From an uncultured Pelagibacteraceae bacterium (GTDB taxonomy: Bacteria > Pseudomonadota > Alphaproteobacteria > Pelagibacterales > Pelagibacteraceae), in assembly GCA_902620525.1 (NCBI GenBank), contig CACNIK010000008.1, forward strand, positions 1 through 41,595: a stretch of DNA of 41,595 bases. The letters run 5' to 3'. Below the pieces are notes generated by a model. It searched no databases and was not told the origin of the DNA. It saw only the letters and a program-made list of their open reading frames with translations. The translations under genes and the position numbers were made by a program. Shown here piece after piece: positions 27,801 through 37,430 of the stretch; position 1 is the stretch's first letter, and each line of letters starts with the position of its first letter.

Positions 27801-27818
27801 TTGTTAGTTTAATTAGTT

Positions 27819-28892
27819 TTATATATCAATTTTTTTTTTTACAAAACTATTTAGTCTAAAATATGCCAATAAATAAATAATAATTAAGGAAAAAAACCAA
27901 TACTTGCACACCGTACCGTCTTCTCGCACCAAAATACTTGGTAAAACTAAAAGACAATATATTAGATTGATAAATAACGTATTTAAGTAATTACAGTCTC
28001 TATTTGGATTTTTTAAATTTAAAATTTTATAAGACAACATATGTAGATGTTCACTATCTGGTTTAATAGGTGATTTTTTTTGGACCAATTTTCTTAAAAA
28101 TGAAAAGAAGACCTCAAAAAATAAATAAAATAACAAAATAGTAAAAAAGAATGAAGAAACATTCGTATTTAAATTATTTGTTTCGATTACATTTAATGCG
28201 GTAAAAGTACCTAAGAGATAAGCGCCACCATCACCCATAAAAATTTTTGCAGAGGGAAAATTAAATAATAAAAATATTAAAAGAATTATAATTTGAGCAG
28301 TTATTAATATTGAGAGAGGTTGAATTTCATTTTCAATATTTATGAACAATAATATTGAATTTATTATTATTAATTGAAAAGCTAATAATCCATTAAAACC
28401 ATCAATTAAATTAGATCCATTAATTATAAATAGGAAACATAAAATTATAAAAAAGAGGTAAACTATTTTTATACTTAAAATTTTGTTTAAAAAAATCAAA
28501 TCTATTCCATATATTTGAATTGAAAAAACTTTTACAGAAACTAGTAAAATAGCAGTCATTGAAATTAATCGTGTTTTAGGGCTTAGTCTGAATTTAATAT
28601 CATCTAAAAAGCCAATTAGAAATAAGCCTGTTCCAAGTACTAAATAATCAACATAAAATGAGGAAAACAAAAGATTGTTTAACGTAGCGAATATGAAAAA
28701 AGATACTAAACATGCTAAACCACCACTCCTAGGTATATCACTTTTATGGAAAGCTTGAGGTTTATCAAAATCACTATCTAATAATAAACCATTCATTATT
28801 TTGTGAGAAAATTTTTGAATTATGAAAAAAGTGAAAAAACTGAGAAATGAAAATATAGATAACAGGCTAAACTCAAGAGACTCGCTTTGCAT
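27819..28892 (-). CDS. Polyprenyl-phosphate phosphosugar transferase (WecA/MraY family)
   Basis: Enzymes of this family move a sugar-1-phosphate from a UDP-sugar to undecaprenyl phosphate in the inner membrane, which starts surface-glycan or peptidoglycan lipid intermediates. The 357-residue protein has about ten to eleven helices and the family motifs KSDIPRSGG, GFLDDIKFRLSPKTRL, NGSNLIDGFNGL, FPSAKIFMGDGGAYLLG and SEHLHMLSYK. The HLH pattern fits the WecA-like group rather than MraY. The donor is unknown but probably a UDP-N-acetylhexosamine. It follows the EamA gene by six bases. An 11-base T run lies near its 3' end (27830-27840). Confidence 0.87.
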   Translation of the reverse strand: MQSESLEFSLLSIFSFLSFFTFFIIQKFSHKIMNGLLLDSDFDKPQAFHKSDIPRSGGLACLVSFFIFATLNNLLFSSFYVDYLVLGTGLFLIGFLDDIKFRLSPKTRLISMTAILLVSVKVFSIQIYGIDLIFLNKILSIKIVYLFFIILCFLFIINGSNLIDGFNGLLAFQLIIINSILLFINIENEIQPLSILITAQIIILLIFLLFNFPSAKIFMGDGGAYLLGTFTALNVIETNNLNTNVSSFFFTILLFYLFFEVFFSFLRKLVQKKSPIKPDSEHLHMLSYKILNLKNPNRDCNYLNTLFINLIYCLLVLPSILVREDGTVCKYWFFSLIIIYLLAYFRLNSFVKKKIDI

Positions 28893-28898
28893 TAGATG

Positions 28899-29783
28899 TT
28901 AATTTAATCCTTTATTGTTTTTTTTTACAATATAAATTCCAAATATTATTATACTCAATGAAATCATAACACGCCAAGTAATTACCTCATCCATAAGAAA
29001 ATATCCAAAGAATACTCCAAAAATTGGAATCAAGTATGCTACTTGTGTTTGAAAAACTAGCCCATTCACAGATAAAATTCTAAATCTTATAAGCCAAGCC
29101 AATCCTGTCGCAACAATACCTAAATAAAGTAAAGACAATGTAGACTCTAAAGTTGGGTCGGCTAGCCAAGGTTTTTCTAAAATCATCGCCATCGGAAAAA
29201 GGAAAATTAAAGACCATATGGTCGTGGATGTGGTAACGTTTTCATTACCCTTGTTTTTAATTCGTATGGTTAATATGCCACCAATAGAGTAAAATGTTGA
29301 GCCTAAAATAGTAATTAGAGCGAAAATATAATTACTTTCATTGATAATAATTTTATCTAAAAATAAAAATAAAATTCCTGAAAAACCTACAAGGACTCCT
29401 ATAGCCTTAAATATATTAATTTTTTCATTTTTTGTAAAAAAATGAGCTAATATTGTTCCGCTTAATGGTGTTGTACTCATCAACATTGCAGCTAAATAAC
29501 TATTAATTTTACTTGTGCCTATAGCTATTAAAATAAATGGAATTGCTATATTGCATAGACCTATTAAAGCATAGTTCTTCCATTCTTTTGAAAAGGCCTC
29601 TATTTTGATTTTCTTAAATTTACAAAGTAAAATTAGCGGAGCACTAGCAAATATTACTCGTACTAAAGCTAAAGTAATTGGCTCATAAGAATATGTTGCA
29701 ATTTTTATATTAAAAAATGACGAACCCCAAATTAATCCCAACAAAACAAGTAAAAATATGTCAAATGAATTTGCTTCTCTCAT
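28899..29783 (-). CDS. EamA/DMT-family membrane transporter
   Basis: The 294-residue protein has ten hydrophobic segments in two homologous halves, the EamA (10-TMS drug/metabolite transporter) design. The first half opens GLIWGSSFFNIKIA with ALVRVIFASAPLILL. The second half has LGSTFYSIGGILTIR and then IVATGLAWLIRF, ending with IIIFGIYIVKKNN. Substrates in this family range from amino acids to metabolites, and none can be assigned. It is divergent from glnA and shares a 103-base intergenic region with it, but this does not show a nitrogen link. Confidence 0.88.
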   Translation of the reverse strand: MREANSFDIFLLVLLGLIWGSSFFNIKIATYSYEPITLALVRVIFASAPLILLCKFKKIKIEAFSKEWKNYALIGLCNIAIPFILIAIGTSKINSYLAAMLMSTTPLSGTILAHFFTKNEKINIFKAIGVLVGFSGILFLFLDKIIINESNYIFALITILGSTFYSIGGILTIRIKNKGNENVTTSTTIWSLIFLFPMAMILEKPWLADPTLESTLSLLYLGIVATGLAWLIRFRILSVNGLVFQTQVAYLIPIFGVFFGYFLMDEVITWRVMISLSIIIFGIYIVKKNNKGLN

Positions 29784-29791
29784 AAAACCTG

Positions 29792-29804
29792 CACTTAATA
29801 AGTG
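29792..29804. promoter_or_regulatory. Perfect 6-1-6 palindrome between the EamA gene and glnA
   Basis: CACTTAATAAGTG is a perfect palindrome with a single central base, starting nine bases before the EamA ATG and ending 83 bases before glnA. The symmetry and position suit an operator for a dimeric regulator. No regulator can be named. Confidence 0.35.
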
Positions 29805-29886
29805 TATTGATGCTTTAAACGCATAGCTGATATCATCTTATTAGAGGTTATTCTATAACTATATTCTGGTAAATAATCTCGAAATT

Positions 29887-31293
29887 ATGAGTGCTAATAA
29901 AATTATAAAACTTATAAAAGACAAAGAAGTTGAATATGTAGATCTAAGATTTACTGATCCAAGAGGAAAACTTCAACATCTAACAATAGATTGTTCCGTT
30001 GTAGATGAAGACATGCTTGATAAAGGTGTTTTTTTTGACGGCTCCTCAATTGCTGGATGGAAAGCAATAAATGAGTCAGATATGATTTTAAAACCTGATT
30101 TGTCGAGGCCGATAATTGATCCTTTTAATTCTCACACAACTTTAAATATTTTTTGTGACATTATGGATGCAGTGAAAAAAGACTCTTACGGAAGAGACCC
30201 GAGAGGAACTGCAAAAAAAGCTGAAAGTTATTTAAAAAAAACAGGAATAGGAGATAAAGCCTTCTTTGGTCCTGAACCAGAATTTTTTGTTTTTGATGAT
30301 GTAAGATTTAAAAATGATATGAACGAAACAAGTTTCTCAATTGATAGCTCTGAAGGACCATATAACACTGGTAAGAAATATGAAAATGGGAACCTTGGTC
30401 ACAGACCTGGTATCAAAGGTGGATATTTTCCAGTGCCTCCAGTAGATAGTGCACAAGATATGAGAAGTGAATATTTAAAAGCTTTAAAAGATATGGGTGT
30501 TAAAGTTGAAAAACATCACCACGAAGTTGCTCCCTCTCAACACGAGCTTGGAATGTATTTTGGTACTTTAACCGATATGGCAGATAATGTTCAATTATAC
30601 AAATACGCGGTACAAATGGTTACAAATTCATTTGGGAAATCTGCTACATTTATGCCTAAGCCTGTAAAGGGAGATAATGGCTCAGGAATGCATTGTCACC
30701 AATCAATTTGGAAAGGTAGCTCGCCTTTATTTATGGGTAAAGAGTACGCAGGATTGTCACAAACTGCATTATATTACATTGGTGGAATTTTAAAGCATGC
30801 AAAAGCAATTAACGCGTTCTCAAACGCGACTACAAATAGTTACAAAAGATTAATTCCTGGCTTTGAGGCTCCGGTTATTTTAGCTTACTCAGCTAGAAAT
30901 AGATCTGCATCTTGTAGAATACCAATTACAATGAACCCGAAGGCTGCAAGAATGGAAATAAGATTTCCAGATGCCGCTGGAAATCCTTATTTGACATTTG
31001 CATCAATGTTAATGGCTGGAATAGATGGTATTAAAAATAAAATCAACCCAGGTAAAGCATTTGATAAAGACCTTTATACTTTAGGAGAGGATGAAGTAAA
31101 AAAACTCCCAACAGTGTGCGGTTCTTTGAGAGAAGCTATGGAAAGTTTAGATAAAGATAGAAAGTTTTTAACTGAAGGCGGAGTTTTTACTGATGATCAA
31201 ATAGATGCTTATATAGATTTGAAATTTCAAGAAATTTACAAATTCGAACACACTCCACACCCGATTGAATTTGAAATGTATTACAGTCAATAA
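29887..31293 (+). CDS. glnA: Glutamine synthetase, type I
   Basis: GlnA makes glutamine from glutamate, ammonia and ATP in the cytoplasm, the main route for ammonium assimilation. The 468 residues match the family length. FDGSSIAGW (residues 50-58) is the N-terminal signature. GPEPEFFVFD and HHHEVAPSQHE carry metal ligands, KPVKGDNGSGMHCHQS is the ATP region, and NRSASCRIP contributes to the active site. Tyr397 (DKDLYTLG) sits at the adenylylation position of the E. coli-type enzyme, suggesting GlnE control. No glnB lies next to it, unlike many alphaproteobacteria. It is monocistronic and convergent with the suf operon. Confidence 0.97.
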   Translation: MSANKIIKLIKDKEVEYVDLRFTDPRGKLQHLTIDCSVVDEDMLDKGVFFDGSSIAGWKAINESDMILKPDLSRPIIDPFNSHTTLNIFCDIMDAVKKDSYGRDPRGTAKKAESYLKKTGIGDKAFFGPEPEFFVFDDVRFKNDMNETSFSIDSSEGPYNTGKKYENGNLGHRPGIKGGYFPVPPVDSAQDMRSEYLKALKDMGVKVEKHHHEVAPSQHELGMYFGTLTDMADNVQLYKYAVQMVTNSFGKSATFMPKPVKGDNGSGMHCHQSIWKGSSPLFMGKEYAGLSQTALYYIGGILKHAKAINAFSNATTNSYKRLIPGFEAPVILAYSARNRSASCRIPITMNPKAARMEIRFPDAAGNPYLTFASMLMAGIDGIKNKINPGKAFDKDLYTLGEDEVKKLPTVCGSLREAMESLDKDRKFLTEGGVFTDDQIDAYIDLKFQEIYKFEHTPHPIEFEMYYSQ

Positions 31294-31296
31294 TAT

Positions 31297-31632
31297 TTAA
31301 ATTTTAAAAGACTCTCCACATCCACACCGTTCTGTCTCATTGGGATTTTTAAATATGAATTGTGATGAAAATTTTTCTTTTTTGTAATCCATTTCTGTTC
31401 CTAGAAGATAAATAATTGCAGCAGGATCTATGAAAACTTTAACTCCTTTATCTTCAATCACTTCATCATTAGCTTTTTTATCTTTTGCATATTCCATTGA
31501 ATAACTCATACCAGCACATCCGCCAGTTTTAACACCAACTCTTACTCCAATAGTTTTACCATCAGCATTTGACATAATTTCCTTAATTCTGGCTGCTGCA
31601 CTATCAGACAATTTAATAATTTGTTCACTCAT
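31297..31632 (-). CDS. A-type iron-sulfur carrier protein (SufA/ErpA family)
   Basis: A-type carriers receive Fe-S clusters from the scaffold and deliver them to apoproteins. The three ligand cysteines are visible: Cys39 in GGCAGMSYSM and Cys103/Cys105 in ERCGCGESF. The start chosen is the ATG at 31632 (MSEQIIKLSD, 111 residues), which overlaps the stop of the preceding DUF59 gene as ATGA; a longer frame upstream is only run-through. As last gene of the suf operon it is best called SufA by position, though ErpA cannot be excluded from sequence. Confidence 0.92.
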   Translation of the reverse strand: MSEQIIKLSDSAAARIKEIMSNADGKTIGVRVGVKTGGCAGMSYSMEYAKDKKANDEVIEDKGVKVFIDPAAIIYLLGTEMDYKKEKFSSQFIFKNPNETERCGCGESFKI

Positions 31633-31928
31633 AAGTTTAATTCTAATTTTGCTTCCTCGCTCATCATATCTTTTGTCCAAGGAGGATTCCAGACAAGTTT
31701 TAACTCTACTTTTTTTACTCCTTCAATTGAATTAATGTTCTCCTTTACCATTTTAGGCAAGCTTTCTGCTACAGGGCAATTTGGGCTAGTTAAAGTCATC
31801 TCAATATAAGCTTCATTATCGTTTTTTATTTCGATATTATAAATTAATCCTAAGTCATAAATATTTACCGGAATTTCAGGATCATAAATTTTTTTTACTT
31901 CAGTAATTATTTTATCTTTTAATTTCAT
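31629..31928 (-). CDS. sufT: SufT/DUF59 (MIP18-like) iron-sulfur assembly factor
   Basis: This 99-residue DUF59 protein belongs to the group found in bacterial suf operons that assists Fe-S protein maturation. It shows the family core IYDPEIPVNIYDLGLIYNI and SPNCPVAESLP with conserved Cys51, then VWNPPWTKDMMSEEAK at the C-terminus. The ATG at 31928 lies one base after the sufU stop, and the frame upstream of it reads into sufU. It overlaps the downstream carrier gene by four bases. Confidence 0.9.
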   Translation of the reverse strand: MKLKDKIITEVKKIYDPEIPVNIYDLGLIYNIEIKNDNEAYIEMTLTSPNCPVAESLPKMVKENINSIEGVKKVELKLVWNPPWTKDMMSEEAKLELNL

Positions 31929-31929
31929 A

Positions 31930-32367
31930 TTATTTTTCCAAAACAGAAGACAGCGTATGCCATGCCATTGTTGCACACTTAACTCTCATAGGAAAATCTT
32001 TTACCCCTGATAAGGACATTAAAGTAGTTTTTTGATCATCATTTAAACTATTAAGTGTTATAGATTTGCTTTCTTTTATTAAGTTCAAAAAATTATCAAT
32101 AATAATTTTAGCTACATTAAAATCTTTTCCTTTTAAAATATCGGTTAAAATAGAAGCTGAAGCAAGAGATATTGCACAACCCTCTCCTTCAAAACTGAGG
32201 TTTAAAATTTTTTTATCTTTATTTAGTTGAGCGTAAATATGAACTTTATCACCACATAGAGGGTTATGACCTTTTGCATCGTTGGTAAAATCTTTACATT
32301 TTCCGAAGTTCCTTGGATTTTTACCATGATCCAAAATTATTTCTTGATATAATTCCTTTAATTCCAT
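31930..32367 (-). CDS. sufU: SufU-type iron-sulfur scaffold or sulfurtransferase
   Basis: The 145-residue IscU-fold protein has the SufU cysteine set: Cys38 (PLCGD), Cys64 (GEGCAIS) and Cys131 (VKCATMAWHTL). It has the extended region between the second and third cysteines that separates SufU from IscU. SufU accepts persulfide sulfur from SufS (shown in Bacillus as a zinc-dependent sulfurtransferase). It starts at a TAATG overlap with sufS. No sufE is in the operon, which fits SufU as the partner. Confidence 0.93.
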   Translation of the reverse strand: MELKELYQEIILDHGKNPRNFGKCKDFTNDAKGHNPLCGDKVHIYAQLNKDKKILNLSFEGEGCAISLASASILTDILKGKDFNVAKIIIDNFLNLIKESKSITLNSLNDDQKTTLMSLSGVKDFPMRVKCATMAWHTLSSVLEK

Positions 32368-33584
32368 TAAATTTTGAACACTTTCTTACATTTTTCTATT
32401 GCGTTAAGTAAAATATCAATATCTTCTTTTGTATTATATAAACCTATAGATGCCCGAGCAGTAGCTGGCATACCAATTTTTTCGTGTAAAATTTGGCAAC
32501 AATGATGCCCAGCTCGTATAGCCACTCCATCATCATCTAGAATTGTTGCTATATCATGTGGGTGAACTCCTTTTAAAGTAAATGATATAACTGAAGCTTT
32601 ATTTTTAGGATCTCCTACTAAATTTATTGAATTGTTTTTTCTGATTTTTTCTAATCCGTATTTAAGAATTTCGTTTTCATTTTCAGATATTTTGTTTAAA
32701 CCGATTTTCTCAATTAGTTTAATTGACTCGCTAAAAGCAACCACTTCAGCAGTTTGCATTGTGCCCGCTTCAAATTTGGTAGGGCTTTCAGCAAATGTTA
32801 CGTTTTCTTTTCTTACTTCATTAATCATTCCCCCTCCACCTTGATAAGGAGGCATTTCATCAAGCCATTTTTTCTTTCCATAAAGTATTCCAAGTCCATT
32901 AGGCCCATATAATTTATGGCAAGAGATTACATAAAAGTCACATCCCAATTTTTGCATATCTAATTTTAAGTGCGGGGCCCCTTGGGTTCCATCAACAAGA
33001 ACAGGAATTTTTTTGGATGAAGCTAAATCAATTATTTCTTCTAAGGGACTTATACCTCCTGTAACATTAGATATATGTGTTATAGCTATTATTTTAGTTT
33101 TGTTTGTGATTAATTTTTTAATTTCGTCTACTTGTATTTCAAGATTTTCATTAATTTTTGCAAATTTAATTACTGCTTTTTTTTTGTTTCTAAGGTAATG
33201 CCATGGAACATAATTTGAATGGTGCTCTAACTCAGTTAGTATAATTTCATCTCCTGCTTGAATAAATTTTTCTCCAAAAGAGTTTGCTACTAAATTTATT
33301 CCTTCAGTAGCACCTTTTGTAAAAATAATTTCCTCTCTGTGCTTTGCATTAATAAATTCTTTTACAAGATCTCTTGTTTCTTCAAATCGATTTGTTGCTG
33401 TTACAGCTAATGAATGTACACTTCTTCCAACATTTGAAAATTCGTTCTCATAAAAATAAGACATTCTATCAATTACAGATTTAGGTTTTTGGGAAGAATT
33501 TGCACTATCTAAGTAAACTAATGGTTTATTATTAATTTTTTTTTTAAATATAGGAAAATTATTTTTAATTTGATCTATTTTCAT
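32367..33584 (-). CDS. sufS: Cysteine desulfurase SufS
   Basis: SufS takes sulfur from cysteine using pyridoxal phosphate and passes it on as a persulfide. The PLP lysine is Lys224 in SCHKLYGPNG. The catalytic cysteine is Cys363 in RAGHHC, the group II (SufS/CsdA) type with the short active-site loop. An Ala-Ser-rich N-terminus (YLDSANSSQKP) and HHSNYVPWH add to the match. Length 405 is normal. The gene begins 20 bases inside the end of sufD. Confidence 0.96.
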   Translation of the reverse strand: MKIDQIKNNFPIFKKKINNKPLVYLDSANSSQKPKSVIDRMSYFYENEFSNVGRSVHSLAVTATNRFEETRDLVKEFINAKHREEIIFTKGATEGINLVANSFGEKFIQAGDEIILTELEHHSNYVPWHYLRNKKKAVIKFAKINENLEIQVDEIKKLITNKTKIIAITHISNVTGGISPLEEIIDLASSKKIPVLVDGTQGAPHLKLDMQKLGCDFYVISCHKLYGPNGLGILYGKKKWLDEMPPYQGGGGMINEVRKENVTFAESPTKFEAGTMQTAEVVAFSESIKLIEKIGLNKISENENEILKYGLEKIRKNNSINLVGDPKNKASVISFTLKGVHPHDIATILDDDGVAIRAGHHCCQILHEKIGMPATARASIGLYNTKEDIDILLNAIEKCKKVFKI

Positions 33585-34821
33585 ATTTTATATGTTTATT
33601 AAAATGATTTAACAAAATATCCATTATCTCTTTGTTTTTAATTTTATCTAGGACCGTCTCTAAAAATCCTTTTATGATCATTTTTACTGCTTCTTTATTA
33701 TCTATTCCTCTTGCTTTTAAATAAAACAAAGCATCTTTATCAATATTTCCTGAAGTCGAACCATGTGAACATTTTACATCATCTGCATAAATTTCAAGCT
33801 CGGGCTTCGTACTAAATTCAGAGTCTTTATCAAGTAAAAGTCCTTTGCTTAATTGATAAGCATTGGTTTTTTGAGCTATTTCCTCCACAAAGATTTTGCC
33901 TTGGAATACTCCTTTGCTACCTGAGGTAATAACATTTTTTACATCTTGATGGCTTTGACAATTCGGTTTTAAATGTTGGATAGTTGTCTTAACTTCTTGA
34001 TGATTATTATTATTTAAAAATAATCCAGAATATACTTCACCACAAGAATTAGTCCCATTCAATTTGATATTACTTTCAAATTTTCCAAATTTTATTCCTG
34101 ATGAAAATAAGTATTTTTTAAAATTTGTATTTTTTGATAATTGCACTTTAGAAAATTCATAAAAAAAATTTCTACTTTCATTTTTATTAATAAAGTAATA
34201 ATCAAGGTGAGAGTTTTCATCTAAATTTATATACTTGAAAGTATTTTTAAAAAAATTTCCTTTAGACTCATCTACTAGATATTCTAATATTGTAGCTTTA
34301 GAATTTTTTAACAAGTTTATAGAATCAGAATTATTAATTATTTTATTTTTTAGAGTGCCTGTAAAGTAATTATAAATTACTATTGGATTTTTAAATTTGT
34401 AATCTGAACTTATATTTAAGTTAAATCCACCTTCGTGCAATGCAGTGTTTAAATTTTGCATAGGGTTATCTTTCAAATTATTTGCGAAGTTTAAATGATG
34501 ATTAAAATCAAGATTTGTAATTGAAAAATGATTTTTATCTTTTAAATTTTCTGATTTAAAATCAAATGATTGAAGTTTTCCATTTATAAGTTTTACTGAA
34601 TTATGAATAAAACTAAATTCATGAAAGTCAGGTTTTTTATCATTTAATTCATCATTGTTTAATTCATCAAAATTGTCCTTTAAAAATTTTTCTAAATCAG
34701 TAAATTTCCATTCTTCTTCTCTTTTATTTGGAAAACCTTTTTTTTTGAAATTTGATAAATTTTCTTCTCTTAACTTTAGACTTTTGTCTGACTTATCTCT
34801 AATTTTAAAATTTAATTCCAT
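33565..34821 (-). CDS. sufD: Fe-S assembly protein SufD
   Basis: SufD pairs with SufB on the SufC ATPase to form the SufBC2D scaffold. The 418-residue protein has a divergent, Lys/Asn-rich N-terminal half beginning with a helical segment ending in RREEEWKFTDL. Its conserved C-terminal beta-helix core is recognisable from KTNAYQLSKGLLLDKDSEF, PELEIYADDVKCSHGSTSG and FYLKARGI with KEAVKMI. It is two bases downstream of sufC. Confidence 0.94.
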   Translation of the reverse strand: MELNFKIRDKSDKSLKLREENLSNFKKKGFPNKREEEWKFTDLEKFLKDNFDELNNDELNDKKPDFHEFSFIHNSVKLINGKLQSFDFKSENLKDKNHFSITNLDFNHHLNFANNLKDNPMQNLNTALHEGGFNLNISSDYKFKNPIVIYNYFTGTLKNKIINNSDSINLLKNSKATILEYLVDESKGNFFKNTFKYINLDENSHLDYYFINKNESRNFFYEFSKVQLSKNTNFKKYLFSSGIKFGKFESNIKLNGTNSCGEVYSGLFLNNNNHQEVKTTIQHLKPNCQSHQDVKNVITSGSKGVFQGKIFVEEIAQKTNAYQLSKGLLLDKDSEFSTKPELEIYADDVKCSHGSTSGNIDKDALFYLKARGIDNKEAVKMIIKGFLETVLDKIKNKEIMDILLNHFNKHIKYENRSN

Positions 34822-34823
34822 GA

Positions 34824-35558
34824 TTAAATAAGATTTGTGTACCCAGTCTTTTCCAACTCTTCTCCTAATTCTTTTGAACCAGTTTTTATAATTTTTCCTG
34901 CTGACAACACATGTATAAAATCTGGTTTAATAAAATTTAAAAGTCTTTGATAGTGAGTAATAATTAGAAAAGAGTTATTTTTATTTTTGTAAGAATTAAC
35001 ACCCTCAGCTACAATTTTTAGTGCATCTATATCAAGTCCTGAGTCTGTTTCATCTAAAATTGCTAACTTAGGCTCTAGTATTTTCAATTGAAGTATTTCA
35101 TTTTTTTTCTTTTCACCGCCTGAAAATCCAACATTTAAATGTCTAGATAGAAACTTTTCATCTATACTTAGCTCTTTAGCTTTTTCTTTTACAATTTTAA
35201 GAAAATTAATTGCATCTAAATCTTTCTGCCCCTTTGCTTTTCTTATTGAATTTAATGAGGTTCTTAAAAAATTATTAGTATTTACCCCTGGTATTTCGGT
35301 AGGATACTGGAATGCTAAAAACATTCCTTTTTGAGCCCTTTCCTCTATTGAAATTTGTGCTAAATCTTCCCCTTCATACTTTAACTCACCAGAAATATTA
35401 TATCCTGGTTTGCCTGATAAAATATTTGCTAAGGTACTTTTCCCAGATCCGTTTGGACCCATAATCGCGTGAACTTCCCCTTTATTTATTTTAAGATTTA
35501 AGCCATTGATGATTTGTTTCTTATTTATATCAGCTTTTAGGTTTTTAATTTCTAACAT
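34824..35558 (-). CDS. sufC: Fe-S assembly ATPase SufC
   Basis: SufC is an ABC-type ATPase that drives shape changes of the SufBCD scaffold. In its 244 residues, Walker A is GPNGSGKST, the signature is FSGGEKKKNE (SufC-specific variant), and Walker B is LAILDETDSGLD, followed by ITHYQRLL with the switch histidine. No membrane domain is linked, consistent with a cytosolic role. The ATG shares a base with the sufB stop. Confidence 0.97.
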   Translation of the reverse strand: MLEIKNLKADINKKQIINGLNLKINKGEVHAIMGPNGSGKSTLANILSGKPGYNISGELKYEGEDLAQISIEERAQKGMFLAFQYPTEIPGVNTNNFLRTSLNSIRKAKGQKDLDAINFLKIVKEKAKELSIDEKFLSRHLNVGFSGGEKKKNEILQLKILEPKLAILDETDSGLDIDALKIVAEGVNSYKNKNNSFLIITHYQRLLNFIKPDFIHVLSAGKIIKTGSKELGEELEKTGYTNLI

Positions 35559-36991
35559 TATCCAACACTTCCTTCTAAACTTATTGAAACCAATTTTTGT
35601 GCCTCTACAGCAAATTCCATAGGCAATTGTTGTAAAACCTCTTTGCAGAAACCATTAACTATTAAACTTACTGCTTCTTCTTGATTTAAACCTCGTTGAT
35701 TACAGTAAAAAAGTTGCTCCTCATTAATTTTTGAGGTTGTAGCTTCATGTTCAATTGTAGATGATGAATTTTTGTTTCTGATATAAGGCACTGTATGAGC
35801 CCCACATTTGTTTCCCATCAAGAGAGAGTCGCACTGAGTATAATTTCTAGAATTTTCGGCTTTTTTGCTTATGTCTACAAGTCCTCTGTAAGTATTATCT
35901 GCTTTTCCTGCAGATATTCCTTTAGAAATAATTTTGCTTTTAGTATTTTTTCCTAAGTGTATCATTTTCGTTCCAGTATCAGCTTTTTGATGATTATTGG
36001 TAATAGCAATTGAATAAAACTCTCCTACAGAGTTGTCTCCTTGTAAAATACAGCTAGGATATTTCCATGTTATAGCTGAACCTGTTTCAACTTGTGTCCA
36101 TGAAATTTTTGAATTTCTTCCTCTACAAGCACCTCTTTTAGTCACAAAGTTATATATTCCTCCTTTACCTTCCTCATCACCTGGATACCAATTTTGCACG
36201 GTTGAATATTTAATCTCAGCATCATCTAAAGCAACAAGTTCTACATTAGCAGCATGAAGTTGATTTTCATCTCTCATAGGCGCTGTACAACCCTCAAGGT
36301 AACTAACATAACTGCCTTTATCAGCAATTATAAGTGTTCTTTCAAACTGACCAGTTTGAGAAGCATTAATTCTGAAATAAGTAGAAAGTTCCATTGGACA
36401 TCTTACGTTAGGAGGTATGTACACAAAAGATCCATCTGTAAATACGGCAGAATTTAAAGTTGCAAAGTAATGATCGGTTAAAGGAATTACAGATCCCAAA
36501 TATTTTTTGACTAGATCTGGATGTTTTTGTATAGCTTCAGAAATAGAGCAAAAAATTATTCCCTTTTTAGTTAATTCTCCCTTGAAAGTAGTTGCTACAG
36601 AAACGGAGTCAAAAACTGCATCTACAGCTACTCCACTCAGTCTTTTCTGCTCATCTAAAGGGATTCCAAGTTTTTTATAAGTTTCAATAAGTTTTGGGTC
36701 GACTTCATCTAAGCTTTTAGGTTTGTTCTTTGTGCTTTTAGGTGCTGAATAATAATAAAGATTTTGATAATCTATTTTAGGATACTTTGGTTTTTGCCAG
36801 TTTGGTTCCTTTAAAGATTTTAATCTTTTATACGCTTTAAGTCTCCAATCCAAAAGCCATTTAGGCTCTTTTTTTTCTTTAGAAATAAATTTTATTGTTT
36901 CCTCACTTAATCCTTTAGGAGCTTTGAAGCTTTCTATGTCAGTGGTAAAACCATATTTATAATCTTTATTGGTATCAATAATTTTACTCAT
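35558..36991 (-). CDS. sufB: Fe-S scaffold protein SufB
   Basis: SufB is the subunit of SufBC2D on which nascent clusters form. The 477-residue protein carries strong family blocks: [73 protein letters not shown] and [17 protein letters not shown]. The last includes the C-terminal cysteine and preceding Glu that act in cluster assembly. It starts at a TAATG overlap with the regulator gene. Confidence 0.97.
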   Translation of the reverse strand: MSKIIDTNKDYKYGFTTDIESFKAPKGLSEETIKFISKEKKEPKWLLDWRLKAYKRLKSLKEPNWQKPKYPKIDYQNLYYYSAPKSTKNKPKSLDEVDPKLIETYKKLGIPLDEQKRLSGVAVDAVFDSVSVATTFKGELTKKGIIFCSISEAIQKHPDLVKKYLGSVIPLTDHYFATLNSAVFTDGSFVYIPPNVRCPMELSTYFRINASQTGQFERTLIIADKGSYVSYLEGCTAPMRDENQLHAANVELVALDDAEIKYSTVQNWYPGDEEGKGGIYNFVTKRGACRGRNSKISWTQVETGSAITWKYPSCILQGDNSVGEFYSIAITNNHQKADTGTKMIHLGKNTKSKIISKGISAGKADNTYRGLVDISKKAENSRNYTQCDSLLMGNKCGAHTVPYIRNKNSSSTIEHEATTSKINEEQLFYCNQRGLNQEEAVSLIVNGFCKEVLQQLPMEFAVEAQKLVSISLEGSVG

Positions 36992-37398
36992 TATCTTTTT
37001 ACTATCTCCTCTAATTTTACATTTTCAAAAAATCCATTGATATGTGAGTCTAATTTGTCCCATAAATTATGCGTAATACATTTAACCGATTTGTTATTAC
37101 ATCCTTTTTTTGACTCTTTTTTGCAATTAAGTGTTTTTACTTCTTCGTTTACGGCATAAAAAATATTTGAAAGTTTAATTTCTGAAGCAGGTTTTTCTAA
37201 AGCATATCCACCTTTTACGCCTCTCACACTTTTAACTAATTTATTTTCTTTTAAATGAACAAATAATTTTTCTAAATAAGCTAGTGAAATATTTTGCCTA
37301 ATTGAAATCTCAGATAAACTAACTGGTTTATTCTTAGAATAAGATGCTAGGTCGGCCATGGCCATCACTGCATATCTGCCTTTAGTTGTAAGTTTCAT
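36991..37398 (-). CDS. iscR: Rrf2-family Fe-S-sensing regulator (IscR-like)
   Basis: This winged-helix regulator opens the suf operon. The 135-residue protein has the Rrf2 start [18 protein letters not shown], the recognition region [19 protein letters not shown], and [10 protein letters not shown] in the wing. Three cysteines and a histidine at Cys92, Cys100, Cys107 and His110 match the [2Fe-2S] ligand set of E. coli IscR (three Cys and one His), with slightly longer spacing. It probably senses cluster status and controls its own operon. A matching palindrome lies 33 bases upstream of its start. Confidence 0.92.
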   Translation of the reverse strand: MKLTTKGRYAVMAMADLASYSKNKPVSLSEISIRQNISLAYLEKLFVHLKENKLVKSVRGVKGGYALEKPASEIKLSNIFYAVNEEVKTLNCKKESKKGCNNKSVKCITHNLWDKLDSHINGFFENVKLEEIVKR

Positions 37399-37430
37399 AA
37401 ATTTGGCTTGTTTTACAGCATTTTTTATTT

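Noticed and set aside
29805-29886. A glnA-type riboswitch or a sigma-54 promoter upstream of glnA
   Set aside because: No TGGCAC-N5-TTGC element and no recognisable glutamine-riboswitch core was found in the short leader.
31633-31680. Longer N-termini for the A-type carrier and, at 31929-31976, for the DUF59 protein
   Set aside because: Both extensions only read back into the upstream gene; the internal ATGs match family starts and form the usual tight overlaps.
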